The position numbers and the translations under genes are program-made. DNA of 61,485 nt from Chitinophagales bacterium 65-1. Its GTDB lineage: Bacteria > Bacteroidota > Bacteroidia > Chitinophagales > Chitinophagaceae. Numbering within the stretch: the stretch's first letter is position 1; each line of letters starts with the position of its first letter. The notes beneath the pieces are model-generated. The model did not search any database and had not been told where the DNA came from. It saw only the letters and a list, made by a program, of their open reading frames with translations. The DNA is taken from contig MWYX01000057.1 in the NCBI GenBank assembly GCA_002050465.1, positions 1 through 61,485 on the forward strand, written 5' to 3'. Positions 25,884 through 34,154 of the stretch are shown one piece after another.

Positions 25884-26534
25884 ATGAAAAATAGATTATC
25901 AATTAAATGGCTTATAGCAGGTTTAGTTATAGCCATAGCAGCAAATACAAATGATGCCAGTGCGCAGGTAGTTACTAAACGGTTACCCGATGGTACCGTT
26001 GTGCATTCTGATGGATCTGTACGGCTTCCTAATGGTCAAATCCGGTATCCCAGAAGTAGAGACCGGGGAACCCGCCTGCCTGATGGCACGGTAGTTTATC
26101 CTGATGGAAGAACATACCCGGGTTCAACAACTACCAGGTATCCCAGATCAGGAGGAGTTAAACAACCAGACGGAACTATTATTTATCCTGACGGAAGGGT
26201 ACGTTATCCTGATGGAAGTGTGAGATATCCTGATGGTACAGTAAAATATCCAAATTCAAGAAAAAATACTAAAGGATTACCTCCAGGTCATGCTAAGAAG
26301 GTTTATGGCAGCAAAAGTGCAAGAGATTATGCTCCCGGTCATAATAAAAACAAAAAAAACAAAGTTAGAGACAGAGACGATGATGACAACAAAGTTAGAG
26401 ACAGAGATGATGATGACAAAGGATGGAAAAAAGATAAAGACAAAGACAGAGATGATGATGACAAAGGATGGAAAAAAGATAAAGACAAAGAATCGAAGAA
26501 TAATAAAAAGCAGGGAAAAGGGAAAAATAAATAA
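25884..26534 (+). CDS. Secreted YPDG-repeat protein with Asp/Lys-rich tail
   Basis: 216 residues with a signal peptide (to about NDASAQ). Residues about 30-130 are short degenerate repeats of the type LPDGTVVxxDGxxRxPxG / YPDGTVRYPDGS, repeated about eight times; such GxxxYPDG repeats suggest a regular beta-hairpin or beta-helix surface. Residues about 145-216 are highly charged (VRDRDDDDNK, GWKKDKDKDRDDDDK), encoded by tandem DNA repeats (26361-26490). The basic/acidic tail could bind metal or polyanions, but that is conjecture. I recognise no family beyond a resemblance to repeat proteins of Chitinophagaceae. It ends at a bidirectional terminator shared with the convergent decarboxylase gene. 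Confidence 0.75.
   Translation: MKNRLSIKWLIAGLVIAIAANTNDASAQVVTKRLPDGTVVHSDGSVRLPNGQIRYPRSRDRGTRLPDGTVVYPDGRTYPGSTTTRYPRSGGVKQPDGTIIYPDGRVRYPDGSVRYPDGTVKYPNSRKNTKGLPPGHAKKVYGSKSARDYAPGHNKNKKNKVRDRDDDDNKVRDRDDDDKGWKKDKDKDRDDDDKGWKKDKDKESKNNKKQGKGKNK
26361..26490 (+). repeat. In-frame tandem DNA repeats in the YPDG-protein gene
   Basis: A 30-bp unit at 26361-26390 recurs at 26391-26420 with two mismatches, and a 45-bp unit at 26401-26445 is perfectly duplicated at 26446-26490. Both unit lengths keep the reading frame, giving duplicated Asp-rich and Lys-rich blocks. The perfect 45-bp copy indicates a recent slippage or unequal-crossover event. Confidence 0.9.
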
Positions 26535-26556
26535 TATTCCTGATTTAAAATACTTT

Positions 26557-26585
26557 AAAACCTCTCAACTACGGGAGGTTTTTTT
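26557..26585. terminator. Bidirectional terminator between convergent genes
   Basis: AAACCTC (26558-26564) pairs with GAGGTTT (26575-26581) around a 10-nt loop, followed on the plus strand by a T-tract (26579-26585) and on the minus strand by TTTT. It overlaps the last codons and stop of the decarboxylase gene. Confidence 0.75.
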
Positions 26586-27986
26586 ATTTGTATCATAGCC
26601 CAAAAGCTTTAGCATACTTTGAGAGGATTGTTCTTTAGCATAAACCCAGTCAATTAATTTCCCATGTTTATCCCGTTCTATAATTATATGCTTAGGTGAA
26701 GGAATAAGACAGTGCTTTATTCCCCCATATCCGCTTATCTGATCCTGGTAAGCGCCTGTGTGAAAAAATCCTACATACAAAGGTTCACCGTTAGTTATCT
26801 TAGGAAGAAAAACTTCATTGATATGCTCTTCGGAATCGTAATAGTCATGACTGTCGCATGTTATACCTCCCAGAGTTACACGCTGGTATTCTTCGCTCCA
26901 TTTATTTATTGGAAGCATTAAAAACTTTTCTCCAATACCCCATGTATCGGGTAATGTTGTTATAAAAGAAGAATCGATCATATACCATATCTCACGATCG
27001 TTCTGATTTTTTTGGCCTATCACACTATAAATATGCGCCATGCTTTCTCCTACCGTGTAACTGCCAAACTCTGTAAAAATATCAGGCATAGGAACTTTGT
27101 TTCGTTTACAACCAGCTTTAATATTTCTTACAATTTCATTAATCATGAATTGGTAATCGTATTCAAAACCGAGTGAGTGTTTTATGGGGAAACCACCACC
27201 AATATTTATAGAATCAAGCTCGGGACAAATTTTTTTAAGCTGACAATAAAGATTGATTATTTTATTTAATTCACTCCAGTAATAGATATCATCTTTTATA
27301 CCTTTATTTAAAAATATATGAAGCATTTTTAATTGGTAGCGATGCTCATTTCCCTCTATTTCATCAACATAAAACTCCAGTATATCTCTTGCCCGAATCC
27401 CCAGCCGGGAAGTATAAAAAGGAAAGGTAGGTTCTTCTTCTGCAGCTACTCTTATCCCTAATTTAAAAGGTACTCTTACTGATTTTTTATAAGCCTTCAG
27501 TTCTTCTTTATTATCCAGTATAGGTATTACATTATCAAAGCCCGTATTTAATAATCTTGCTATGCGGCTTGTATAATTTTTTTGCTTAAAACCATTGCAG
27601 ATAATGAATATGTTTTTATCTATTTTTTTCTTCTCATAAAGTTTAGTGATGATCTCAAGATCGTATGCATATGATGTTTCAAGATGAATATTATTTTTTA
27701 ACGCTTCCTCAACTATGAAAGAAAAATGCGAACTTTTGGTACAATAGCAGTAAAAATATTTGCCTTCATACTTGTGTTTTTTTATAGCGTTTGAAAACAT
27801 TTTCTTTGCTTTACTAATCTGCATGCCTATCTTAGGAAGATAAGTTACTTTCAAAGGCGTTCCATATTTATCGATCAATGCTTTTACATCAACATTGTTG
27901 TATCGCAGATAATCATCTATGAGCGTAAAATCTTCCTGCGGAAAATTGAACGTTTGTTTTACCAGGTCTGTATAAGAATTATTCAT
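26565..27986 (-). CDS. Arginine decarboxylase-like PLP enzyme (fold type III)
   Basis: 473 residues. It is an alanine-racemase-fold decarboxylase: the PLP lysine is probably in YCYCTKSSHFSF (about residue 85), the phosphate loop is INIGGGFP (about 265), and GGITCDSHDYY plus GFFHTGAYQ carry the C-terminal active-site Cys/Asp and Tyr. Related Bacteroidota proteins are annotated as arginine decarboxylase (SpeA), making agmatine for polyamines. It is shorter than classical SpeA (about 630-660 aa) and its lysine motif differs from the YPIKVN seen there, so meso-DAP or other basic amino acids remain possible substrates. Single gene ending at the shared terminator. Confidence 0.82.
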   Translation of the reverse strand: MNNSYTDLVKQTFNFPQEDFTLIDDYLRYNNVDVKALIDKYGTPLKVTYLPKIGMQISKAKKMFSNAIKKHKYEGKYFYCYCTKSSHFSFIVEEALKNNIHLETSYAYDLEIITKLYEKKKIDKNIFIICNGFKQKNYTSRIARLLNTGFDNVIPILDNKEELKAYKKSVRVPFKLGIRVAAEEEPTFPFYTSRLGIRARDILEFYVDEIEGNEHRYQLKMLHIFLNKGIKDDIYYWSELNKIINLYCQLKKICPELDSINIGGGFPIKHSLGFEYDYQFMINEIVRNIKAGCKRNKVPMPDIFTEFGSYTVGESMAHIYSVIGQKNQNDREIWYMIDSSFITTLPDTWGIGEKFLMLPINKWSEEYQRVTLGGITCDSHDYYDSEEHINEVFLPKITNGEPLYVGFFHTGAYQDQISGYGGIKHCLIPSPKHIIIERDKHGKLIDWVYAKEQSSQSMLKLLGYDTNKKTSRS

Positions 27987-28049
27987 TTACAAAAACAGCT
28001 TTTCAATTGTGAGTTACAAATGTAATAGAATGCTATTTCTTTCAGGCAT

Positions 28050-28078
28050 AAAAAAACCGTCCTGATTTCAGAACGGTT
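28050..28078 (-). terminator. Terminator of the thrS-infC-rpmI-rplT operon
   Basis: AACCGT (28055-28060) pairs with ACGGTT (28073-28078), extended by CTG/CAG after one mismatch; seven T follow on the minus strand (28056-28050). It sits 24 bp after the rplT stop. Confidence 0.85.
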
Positions 28079-28101
28079 CTATAAGATCTTTTAAAGACAA
28101 A

Positions 28102-28446
28102 TTATTTTACTGATTCTATTAATCTTTTAAAGCTTTCAGGCTCATTCATTGCAAGATCGGCCAATATTTTTCTGTTAAGTCCAATATTCTTGCTACCTAG
28201 CTTATTAATAAATTGGCTATACGTCATTCCTTCTGCCCTTACAGCTGCGTTTATACGTGCTATCCATAAAGTACGGTACTCACGCTTTTTTAGTTTACGA
28301 CCAACATAGCTGTAGGTCATACCTTTTTCCATTACGTTTTTGGCTACGGTATATACATTTTTACGCTTGCCATAATAACCTTTGGCAGCTTTTAAGATTT
28401 TTTTTCTTCTTGCTCTTGATGCTACTGCATTTACTGAACGTGGCAT
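28102..28446 (-). CDS. rplT: 50S ribosomal protein L20
   Basis: 114 residues: [32 protein letters not shown] (split here: [19 protein letters not shown] and [11 protein letters not shown]), [17 protein letters not shown], and [10 protein letters not shown]. It has the long basic N-terminal helix and globular C-terminal domain of L20, an early 23S rRNA assembly protein that in several phyla also represses its own operon. Last gene of the translation operon, 47 bp after rpmI, followed by a strong terminator. Confidence 0.97.
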   Translation of the reverse strand: MPRSVNAVASRARRKKILKAAKGYYGKRKNVYTVAKNVMEKGMTYSYVGRKLKKREYRTLWIARINAAVRAEGMTYSQFINKLGSKNIGLNRKILADLAMNEPESFKRLIESVK

Positions 28447-28493
28447 ATGATAAGTTTAAAATTTTTCTTTAAAATTGATTAGGTGTACAGTAA

Positions 28494-28691
28494 TTACTTA
28501 AGTCTTAGTAAACGCATAACAAAATCCCGGTTGGGGCCCTTCACTTTGCCATCAATACGCATACTGCGTTTGCGCTTGGTAGATTTTTTTGTCAAGATGT
28601 GACGTTTGAAGGCTTTTTGAAAAGTAATTTCTCCTGTACCGGTTACTTTAAAGCGCTTTTTAGCGCTGGAGTTGGTTTTAACCTTTGGCAT
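28494..28691 (-). CDS. rpmI: 50S ribosomal protein L35
   Basis: 65 residues: [35 protein letters not shown]. Standard L35, part of the large subunit. It lies downstream of a 291-bp gap that contains a promoter-like box and hairpins rather than immediately after infC as usual, and upstream of rplT. Confidence 0.96.
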   Translation of the reverse strand: MPKVKTNSSAKKRFKVTGTGEITFQKAFKRHILTKKSTKRKRSMRIDGKVKGPNRDFVMRLLRLK

Positions 28692-28824
28692 TACAATATT
28701 TTTATTTTTACACCCTGCTGGCGCTCCGAACTGACGGAGACTTATGGAGCCTTGTGGGCAATATGTTTTTTTGATGCATTACGCACCAGGCATAAACACA
28801 AATGCTTAATGGGGTGCAAAAGTA
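28692..28824 (-). promoter_or_regulatory. Probable internal promoter and leader of rpmI-rplT
   Basis: On the minus strand TACTTTTG (28824-28817) matches TAnnTTTG exactly; initiation shortly after would give an mRNA leader of about 120 nt. The leader contains CTCCG(TCAGTT)CGGAG and GCC(CACAA)GGC hairpins, an A7 tract and an A/T-rich stretch before the rpmI ATG. A structured leader here fits r-protein autoregulation (L20 in other phyla), but this is inference. Together with the upstream part of the 28692-28982 gap nothing else is seen. Confidence 0.45.
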
Positions 28825-28982
28825 TGGCAAAAAACTTAAAATTAAGCAGCGTCGTGCAAAGTTTTATGAATTCATTCTTATAACTCCAGGCTTTATGGTA
28901 GTTAGTTCAGCAATTTTTACAGGCTTACCACGTTATTTATCCATTGAAGATAAGATATTGCGAAGAGAAACTTTTACGAAGC

Positions 28983-29561
28983 CTACCAGTTTTCTTCCTT
29001 CTTCCTGTCAGTGCTTGGGAAGAATTTTTCCAGCCAATGCATATGACTTGACATTGGGCCTTGCATTTTATTAGTTCTGTCATCGATGGTATCATCATCC
29101 AGCACTGAACCTATCTGTAATTCAGCAGGTAAATAAAGCAATATGTTATTTCGATGATTTATAAGAAAATCTCTTACCGAACTATCTGTTCCATTACCCG
29201 GAATATTTTCTTTAATGACGCTGATAGCTTCACGGGCAATTTCTTCCATTTTCCGTGATGCAAAATCAGTAGTGGTGCCGGTATATGCAGCCACTTTTCC
29301 AACTACACTGTCTTCATTTTTACCAAATATTGTACTTAGCAAATCTCCGTCAAATGTTCTATTTAAAATGGCTTTGTTACCATTTTTATCTCCACTGAAT
29401 TTATATAAACCCAATAAAACTGTAGGTATTGCAGCTTGTGGTAAATAATCTTCTGAAGATAAATTCTCCGGTTTTTTTACCTCCTGTGTATTAGGATCTA
29501 TTTTTTGTAATTCAGGAAATCCTAATTTCTTCTGTATTGTTTCTACAAGATCGATTACCAT
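28983..29561 (-). CDS. Conserved hypothetical protein inserted in the infC-rpmI operon
   Basis: 192 residues, no signal peptide or membrane segment. Mostly helical with an acidic-hydrophobic profile (MVIDLVETIQKKLGFPELQ; AAIPTVLLGLYKFSGDKNGN; ISVIKENIPGNGTDSSVRDF) and an HMHWLEKFF motif near the end. I do not recognise a domain. It begins six bases after the infC stop, so it is clearly in the same transcript. In most bacteria infC is followed directly by rpmI; an additional gene here may be a Bacteroidota- or family-specific addition. A ribosome or stress link is suggested only by context. Confidence 0.75.
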   Translation of the reverse strand: MVIDLVETIQKKLGFPELQKIDPNTQEVKKPENLSSEDYLPQAAIPTVLLGLYKFSGDKNGNKAILNRTFDGDLLSTIFGKNEDSVVGKVAAYTGTTTDFASRKMEEIAREAISVIKENIPGNGTDSSVRDFLINHRNNILLYLPAELQIGSVLDDDTIDDRTNKMQGPMSSHMHWLEKFFPSTDRKKEENW

Positions 29562-29566
29562 AAAAA

Positions 29567-30157
29567 TTATTGATGTGTTACTACTTTTTTCTTTTGACTT
29601 TTGGGAGCAAATATCGCAAACATTCTTTTTCCCTCCAGCTTTGGCATACTTTCTAAAGTTCCAAATTCAACAAGCCGCTCGGCAAATTTTAAAAGAAGCA
29701 ATTCACCTCTTTCTTTAAACATAATTGCACGCCCTTTAAATTGTACATATGCTTTTACTTTATTACCATCTTTTAAAAAGTTTTGAGCATGCTTGCTTTT
29801 AAAATCAAAATCATGATCATCGGTATTTGGGGTAAAGCGTATCTCTTTTACTTCAGAAACCTTGCTTTTCGCCTTCATCTCTTTTTCTTTCTTCTTCTTT
29901 TCGTATAAAAATTTATTGTAGTCAATAATTTTACAAACCGGCGGATCTGCCTGCGGGGAAATTTCAACCAGGTCTAAACCCTGATCCTGTGCCATTCTCT
30001 GTGCTGCCTGTGTGTCATAAACACCTACTTCTACATTCTCTCCTACCAGGCGTACCTGCGGCACTCTTATCATGTGGTTGGTACGGTGTTCCTGTTGTTG
30101 CTCTTTTTTAAAACGTGGATTAAATGCGCCTCTTGGGGCTCTTGGGGGAAATGCCAT
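29567..30157 (-). CDS. infC: Translation initiation factor IF-3
   Basis: 196 residues, start ATG 30157. N-domain RTNHMIRVPQVRLVGENVEVGVY and DLVEISPQADPPVCKIIDYNKFLYE linker region (residues about 25-100), C-domain VKEIRFTPNTDDHDFDFKSKHAQNFL region and RGELLLLKFAERLVEFG. IF-3 keeps 30S and 50S apart and checks initiator tRNA pairing. It has an N-terminal basic/Pro-rich extension (MAFPPRAPRGAFNPRFKKEQ) ahead of the usual start, common in Bacteroidota. An ATG is used, not the ATT/ATA of E. coli that allows autorepression. Confidence 0.96.
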   Translation of the reverse strand: MAFPPRAPRGAFNPRFKKEQQQEHRTNHMIRVPQVRLVGENVEVGVYDTQAAQRMAQDQGLDLVEISPQADPPVCKIIDYNKFLYEKKKKEKEMKAKSKVSEVKEIRFTPNTDDHDFDFKSKHAQNFLKDGNKVKAYVQFKGRAIMFKERGELLLLKFAERLVEFGTLESMPKLEGKRMFAIFAPKSQKKKVVTHQ

Positions 30158-30189
30158 TAATTGATTTTAGTTTAACAATATTGTTTTAA

Positions 30190-30230
30190 GCCTCACCCTC
30201 ATTCCCTCTCCTTCAAAGAGGGAGGCCGGG
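30190..30230 (-). repeat. Intergenic palindromic element between thrS and infC
   Basis: CCCTCT (30204-30209) pairs with AGAGGG (30217-30222), flanked by CCTCACCCTCATT and GGAGGCCGGG. The minus-strand form, ending TGAGGCTTAAAAC, resembles a repetitive intergenic sequence seen in other Bacteroidota (recalled, not searched). The whole gap 30158-30322 holds nothing else identifiable. Confidence 0.45.
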
Positions 30231-30322
30231 CAATTAATTTATTTTCTACATTTGATTTTTACACATTATCATTATCACACTTTTCATCTTATCCTTTAAT
30301 CCTGTAATCCCAAAAATCGTAG

Positions 30323-32260
30323 TCAGACAGCTTCTTTTTTACTCTTCACCTCTTCTTTCAGTATTTCAATAAACTCATCTAAATTTTTAGAACCCATATC
30401 TCCTTTACCCTGTCTTCTTACTGAAATTTTTTCTTCATTAACTTCCTTCTCTCCTATTACAATCATGTAAGGAACTTTCATCAACTCCGTATCTCTTATC
30501 TTCTTTCCTATCTTCTCACTTCTCTCATCAATCTCCACACGAATATCTGCAATTTTAAATTTATTTAGAACATTTTTTGCATACCCTGTAAACTTATCAC
30601 TTATCGGTAGAATTTTTACCTGTACCGGGGCAAGCCATAATGGAAATTTTCCTGCATAATGTTCAAGCAAAAACCCAATGAAACGCTCATGTGTACCCAA
30701 TGGTGCCCTATGAATAATCAATGGAGTTTCCGCTTCATTATTTTGATTGGTAAACTCCAGCTTAAAACTGCGACCCTGTGCAAAATCAACCTGATTTGTG
30801 GCAAGCGTAAATTCTTTGCCGATAGTACTATAGATCTGCACATCTATCTTTGGTCCATAAAAGGCAGCCTCATCGTGTACCTCAACAAAAGGGATATTTG
30901 CCTCTGTCATTACTTTTCTAACCATTTCCTCGGTCTCGATCCAAAGTTCAGGTTCATCAACATATTTTTGTCCAAGTTTTTTAGGATCGTGAAGTGAAAG
31001 CCGCATCACATATTTTTCAATACCAAATATTTTAAAATATTTCTGATACATATCATTTACTGCACGAAATTCCTGCGCAAATTGTTCTCTTGTACAATAG
31101 ATATGAGCATCATTCATGTGCAGGCAACGAACTCTCATTAAGCCAAACAGTTCGCCGCTTTGCTCGTAACGATAACAGGTTCCATACTCTGCTAAACGCA
31201 ATGGAAGATCTTTGTAACTGTGTTGCTCAGCCGCAAATATTTTATGATGATGCGGACAATTCATTGCTTTTAAATAATAATTTACTCCATCAAGTTCCAT
31301 TGGCGGATACATGCTATCCTTGTAATAAGGCAGATGCCCGCTGGTGAGATAAAGACTTTCTTTAGCTATGTGAGGGGTTACTACTCTTTTGTAGCCTGCT
31401 GCTAATTCTGTTTCTTTAGCGAGCTTTTCTAATTCTTCAATAATCACTGTCCCTTTAGGCATCCATAAAATCAATCCCTGACCAATATCATCGTCCATTG
31501 TATAAATGCCAAGCTCTTTTCCTAATTTTCTGTGGTCTCTTTTTTTTGCTTCTTCTAATAAAAATAAATATTTGTCCAGCTCTTTTTGTGTGGGAAAGGT
31601 GACTCCATAAATGCGTGTAAGCATTTTATTTTTTTCATCGCCTTTCCAGTATGCACCTGAAACATTAGTAAGCTTTATTCCTTTTATAAATCCTGTTGAA
31701 GGAATATGAGGGCCTCTGCACAGGTCAGTAAAATTTCCCTGGGTATAAAATGTTATTTCCCCATCATGTAATCCACTCAACAGATCAAGTTTATATTCAT
31801 CACCTTTCTCTTCAAAATATTTTATTGCATCCGGTTTTGAAATTTCTTTTCTTTGGTAAGTGTTATTTTGTTTTGCCAGCTCAGCCATTTTTACTTCAAG
31901 CTTTCTTAAGTCCTCTTCCCCTATAACATTATCTCCCATATCTATATCGTAATAAAAACCTTTTTCTAAAGGTGGGCCAACCCAGAATTTTACTCCTGGA
32001 AACATTCCTTCAACAGCTTCTGCCATAAGATGTGCTGATGAATGCCAGAATGTAGATTTGGCATTATCATCATCCCACGTTAAAAATTTTATTTTGGCGT
32101 CATTATTTATTCCCCGTGTTGCATCACATACTTCGCCATTTATATCAGCGGCAAGTACTTTGCGGGCTAAACCCTGGCTTATCTGTTCTGCAATATTAAG
32201 CGCTGAAATACCCTTCTCGTACTGCCTTTCAGCGCCATCAGGAAATGTAATATTTATCAT
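30323..32260 (-). CDS. thrS: Threonyl-tRNA synthetase
   Basis: Start set at ATG 32260 (MINITFPDGAERQYEKGIS), the usual TGS-domain beginning; the longer frame adds 21 unrelated residues. 645 residues. TGS domain, editing domain (HSSAHLMAEAVEGMFPG, the zinc-type HxxxH; ... CRGPHIPSTG), catalytic class II core with motif 2 (GTCYRYEQSGELFGLMRVR) and zinc ligands (MNCPHHHKIF Cys/His), motif 3 (IHRAPLGTHERFIGFLLEHYAG), and the anticodon-binding domain. Charges tRNA-Thr. First gene of the translation operon. Confidence 0.97.
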   Translation of the reverse strand: MINITFPDGAERQYEKGISALNIAEQISQGLARKVLAADINGEVCDATRGINNDAKIKFLTWDDDNAKSTFWHSSAHLMAEAVEGMFPGVKFWVGPPLEKGFYYDIDMGDNVIGEEDLRKLEVKMAELAKQNNTYQRKEISKPDAIKYFEEKGDEYKLDLLSGLHDGEITFYTQGNFTDLCRGPHIPSTGFIKGIKLTNVSGAYWKGDEKNKMLTRIYGVTFPTQKELDKYLFLLEEAKKRDHRKLGKELGIYTMDDDIGQGLILWMPKGTVIIEELEKLAKETELAAGYKRVVTPHIAKESLYLTSGHLPYYKDSMYPPMELDGVNYYLKAMNCPHHHKIFAAEQHSYKDLPLRLAEYGTCYRYEQSGELFGLMRVRCLHMNDAHIYCTREQFAQEFRAVNDMYQKYFKIFGIEKYVMRLSLHDPKKLGQKYVDEPELWIETEEMVRKVMTEANIPFVEVHDEAAFYGPKIDVQIYSTIGKEFTLATNQVDFAQGRSFKLEFTNQNNEAETPLIIHRAPLGTHERFIGFLLEHYAGKFPLWLAPVQVKILPISDKFTGYAKNVLNKFKIADIRVEIDERSEKIGKKIRDTELMKVPYMIVIGEKEVNEEKISVRRQGKGDMGSKNLDEFIEILKEEVKSKKEAV

Positions 32261-32390
32261 TAGCAGAAATTTCTGAATAAAAAACAATTTAACAGGATGC
32301 AAATTTAACGAAGTATTATGCAAAGAAGGAATACCATTAATCGGTTACGTTTTTATTTCCCTATATTTTTGTATTAAACGCATTTTAAGG

Positions 32391-33578
32391 ATGAAGGGAT
32401 TTTTTACTACATTATTATTTTTATTTTGTTTGTGCTATTTAAGTTCCGCACAGCAAAAAAATATTACAAAACCAGAAATTAAAAATACATATACAAAAAA
32501 GCCTCAGGTAAAATCTACTGAAAAAAAAACTACTAATCTTCCGGCTTCAGCTACTTTTAGAAATGCAGAAAAACCATTGAGTTTTAATGGCCAATGGAAA
32601 GGAGGCTTTGTTGATAATAGCGCCAGTTTTATCGGATTTGGAGGAGAAAAAATTGACTATGTTTTAGAATTAGAGTCCCGCGGTTCAGAAGTAACCGGGT
32701 ATTCCTACACCTATTTTACCGAAGGAGCTAAAAGATATTATACGATATGTAAACTCAGAGGCACTATCAATAGAACTACAAAAGAAGTAGTGGTAACTGA
32801 ATTTGAAAGAACTAAATACAATACACCACCCGAAATGAGCAATTGTTTTCAAACACATAAATTAAAATATGTAAAAGAAAACACAGAAATAGAAATATTG
32901 CAGGGAACATGGATACCAGCACCCAACCAAAGCGGTAATTGCGGATACGGAAGAACCAGGTTGGAAAGAAAAATAATAAAGAATAACCGTATTAGCGAAC
33001 AAAAAGTATATGTTCCTCCAGTACGGGTTCAGCCAAATAAGCCTGTTGTTAAGGACCCCAATAAAAAAACGAGTACTACCACCAAGCCTCCGGTTGCGAA
33101 AAAAAATAGTGAAATAAAGAAAGCCATAACCCCACCAAAAAATGATACTCTTCGAAAAGAAGTTGCAACAATTAAACCCCCGGTTAAAAAAGATGACCCT
33201 CTAGTTACATCAAATAAAAAATTTGATCAAAGAGTTAATACAGTTATAAAAACAATCCCTATAAAAAATGAAACCTTCACTGTTGATTTTTATGATAACG
33301 GGGAAATTGATGGTGATTCTATTTCGGTTTTTTATAATAGTAAATTAGTGTTGTCTCATAAAAGATTAACTAATACACCGGTAACACTTACACTTTCTGT
33401 TGATCCGGATAAAGCAATAAATGAGTTAGTAATGTATGCTGAAAATCTAGGAGAGATACCACCTAACACTGCATTAATGATAGTTCGTGATGGTGATAAC
33501 CGTTATGAAGCAAGAATAACTTCTGATACAGAAAAAAATGGTACGATAAGATTTACTTATAAACCAAAAACACCATAG
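32391..33578 (+). CDS. Secreted two-domain protein of unknown function
   Basis: 395 residues with signal peptide MKGFFTTLLFLFCLCYLSSAQ. Residues about 65-200 form one beta-rich domain (FNGQWKGGFVDNSASFIGFGG, LELESRGSEVTGYSYTYFTEG, QGTWIPAPNQSGNCGYGRTR; two cysteines), followed by a Pro/Lys/Thr-rich linker (about 205-290), then a C-terminal beta-sandwich (about 295-395: ETFTVDFYDNGEIDGDSISVFYN ... ENLGEIPPNTALMIVRDGDNRYEARI). The C-terminal domain resembles one repeatedly fused to secreted proteins in Chitinophagaceae. No enzyme motif seen; function unknown. Stop adjoins the convergent DoxX gene. Confidence 0.75.
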   Translation: MKGFFTTLLFLFCLCYLSSAQQKNITKPEIKNTYTKKPQVKSTEKKTTNLPASATFRNAEKPLSFNGQWKGGFVDNSASFIGFGGEKIDYVLELESRGSEVTGYSYTYFTEGAKRYYTICKLRGTINRTTKEVVVTEFERTKYNTPPEMSNCFQTHKLKYVKENTEIEILQGTWIPAPNQSGNCGYGRTRLERKIIKNNRISEQKVYVPPVRVQPNKPVVKDPNKKTSTTTKPPVAKKNSEIKKAITPPKNDTLRKEVATIKPPVKKDDPLVTSNKKFDQRVNTVIKTIPIKNETFTVDFYDNGEIDGDSISVFYNSKLVLSHKRLTNTPVTLTLSVDPDKAINELVMYAENLGEIPPNTALMIVRDGDNRYEARITSDTEKNGTIRFTYKPKTP

Positions 33579-33977
33579 TTACTTACTCTTATTCCATGTA
33601 TAAGTTTTCCATGCCCACCACATTAAAATGAATTGTAATGGTAACCTCATCCATGCAATCCATTCCGGAACACACAAGTGTTTTGAAACACATCCTTTTT
33701 GCTGAATTAAATGAATATGTGCAGGAATAAATGCAATCAATATCATGATAATAAAGCATGCACCTATCTTTCTTGTAAAAGAAATGAGCATAAGTGTTCC
33801 TGCAATAATTTCACAAACGCCACTAAGTATATTTAATAAATGATGATTTGGGAAATATGGCGGAATGAGGTCTAAATAATTTTTAGGATTCAGAAAATGA
33901 TTGAGGCCTGCAATGAGGTAAAAAGAACAGAGGACAAATAAACTTATTCTTCCAAGGAGGTATTTTTTGGTTTTCAA
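33579..33977 (-). CDS. DoxX/MauE-like small membrane protein
   Basis: 132 residues with four hydrophobic helices (LFVLCSFYLIAGLNHFLNP, NILSGVCEIIAGTLMLIS, GACFIIMILIAFIPAHIHLI, RLPLQFILMWWAWKTY). The ISLFVLCSFYLIAGLNHF N-terminus and the HIHLIQ block are typical of DoxX-family membrane proteins. Family members take part in thiosulfate:quinone oxidation or redox functions in some organisms, but many are uncharacterised. Monocistronic, no partner nearby. Confidence 0.78.
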   Translation of the reverse strand: MKTKKYLLGRISLFVLCSFYLIAGLNHFLNPKNYLDLIPPYFPNHHLLNILSGVCEIIAGTLMLISFTRKIGACFIIMILIAFIPAHIHLIQQKGCVSKHLCVPEWIAWMRLPLQFILMWWAWKTYTWNKSK

Positions 33978-34154
33978 ATAAATTAAAATTTAAAATTCGA
34001 GGTAACAGGCGGAATTAATTTTTTACAGACTTGTTTTCTATAAAATTAAAGCTGTAAATCTTCACACATAGTTATTCATATCTTTGTTATTCATTCACAT
34101 TTTTTACTGAGCCTTAAACTTATTTTGGGGCAGAAGGGATCATGTTTTTTGACA

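Noticed and set aside
26361-26490. Tandem repeats that might look like a CRISPR or satellite
   Set aside because: They are in frame inside a coding sequence and encode charged repeats; there are no unique spacers.
34079-34086. Exact TATCTTTG box on the plus strand
   Set aside because: No TTG at the right spacing and no plus-strand gene follows until 34859, so likely chance.
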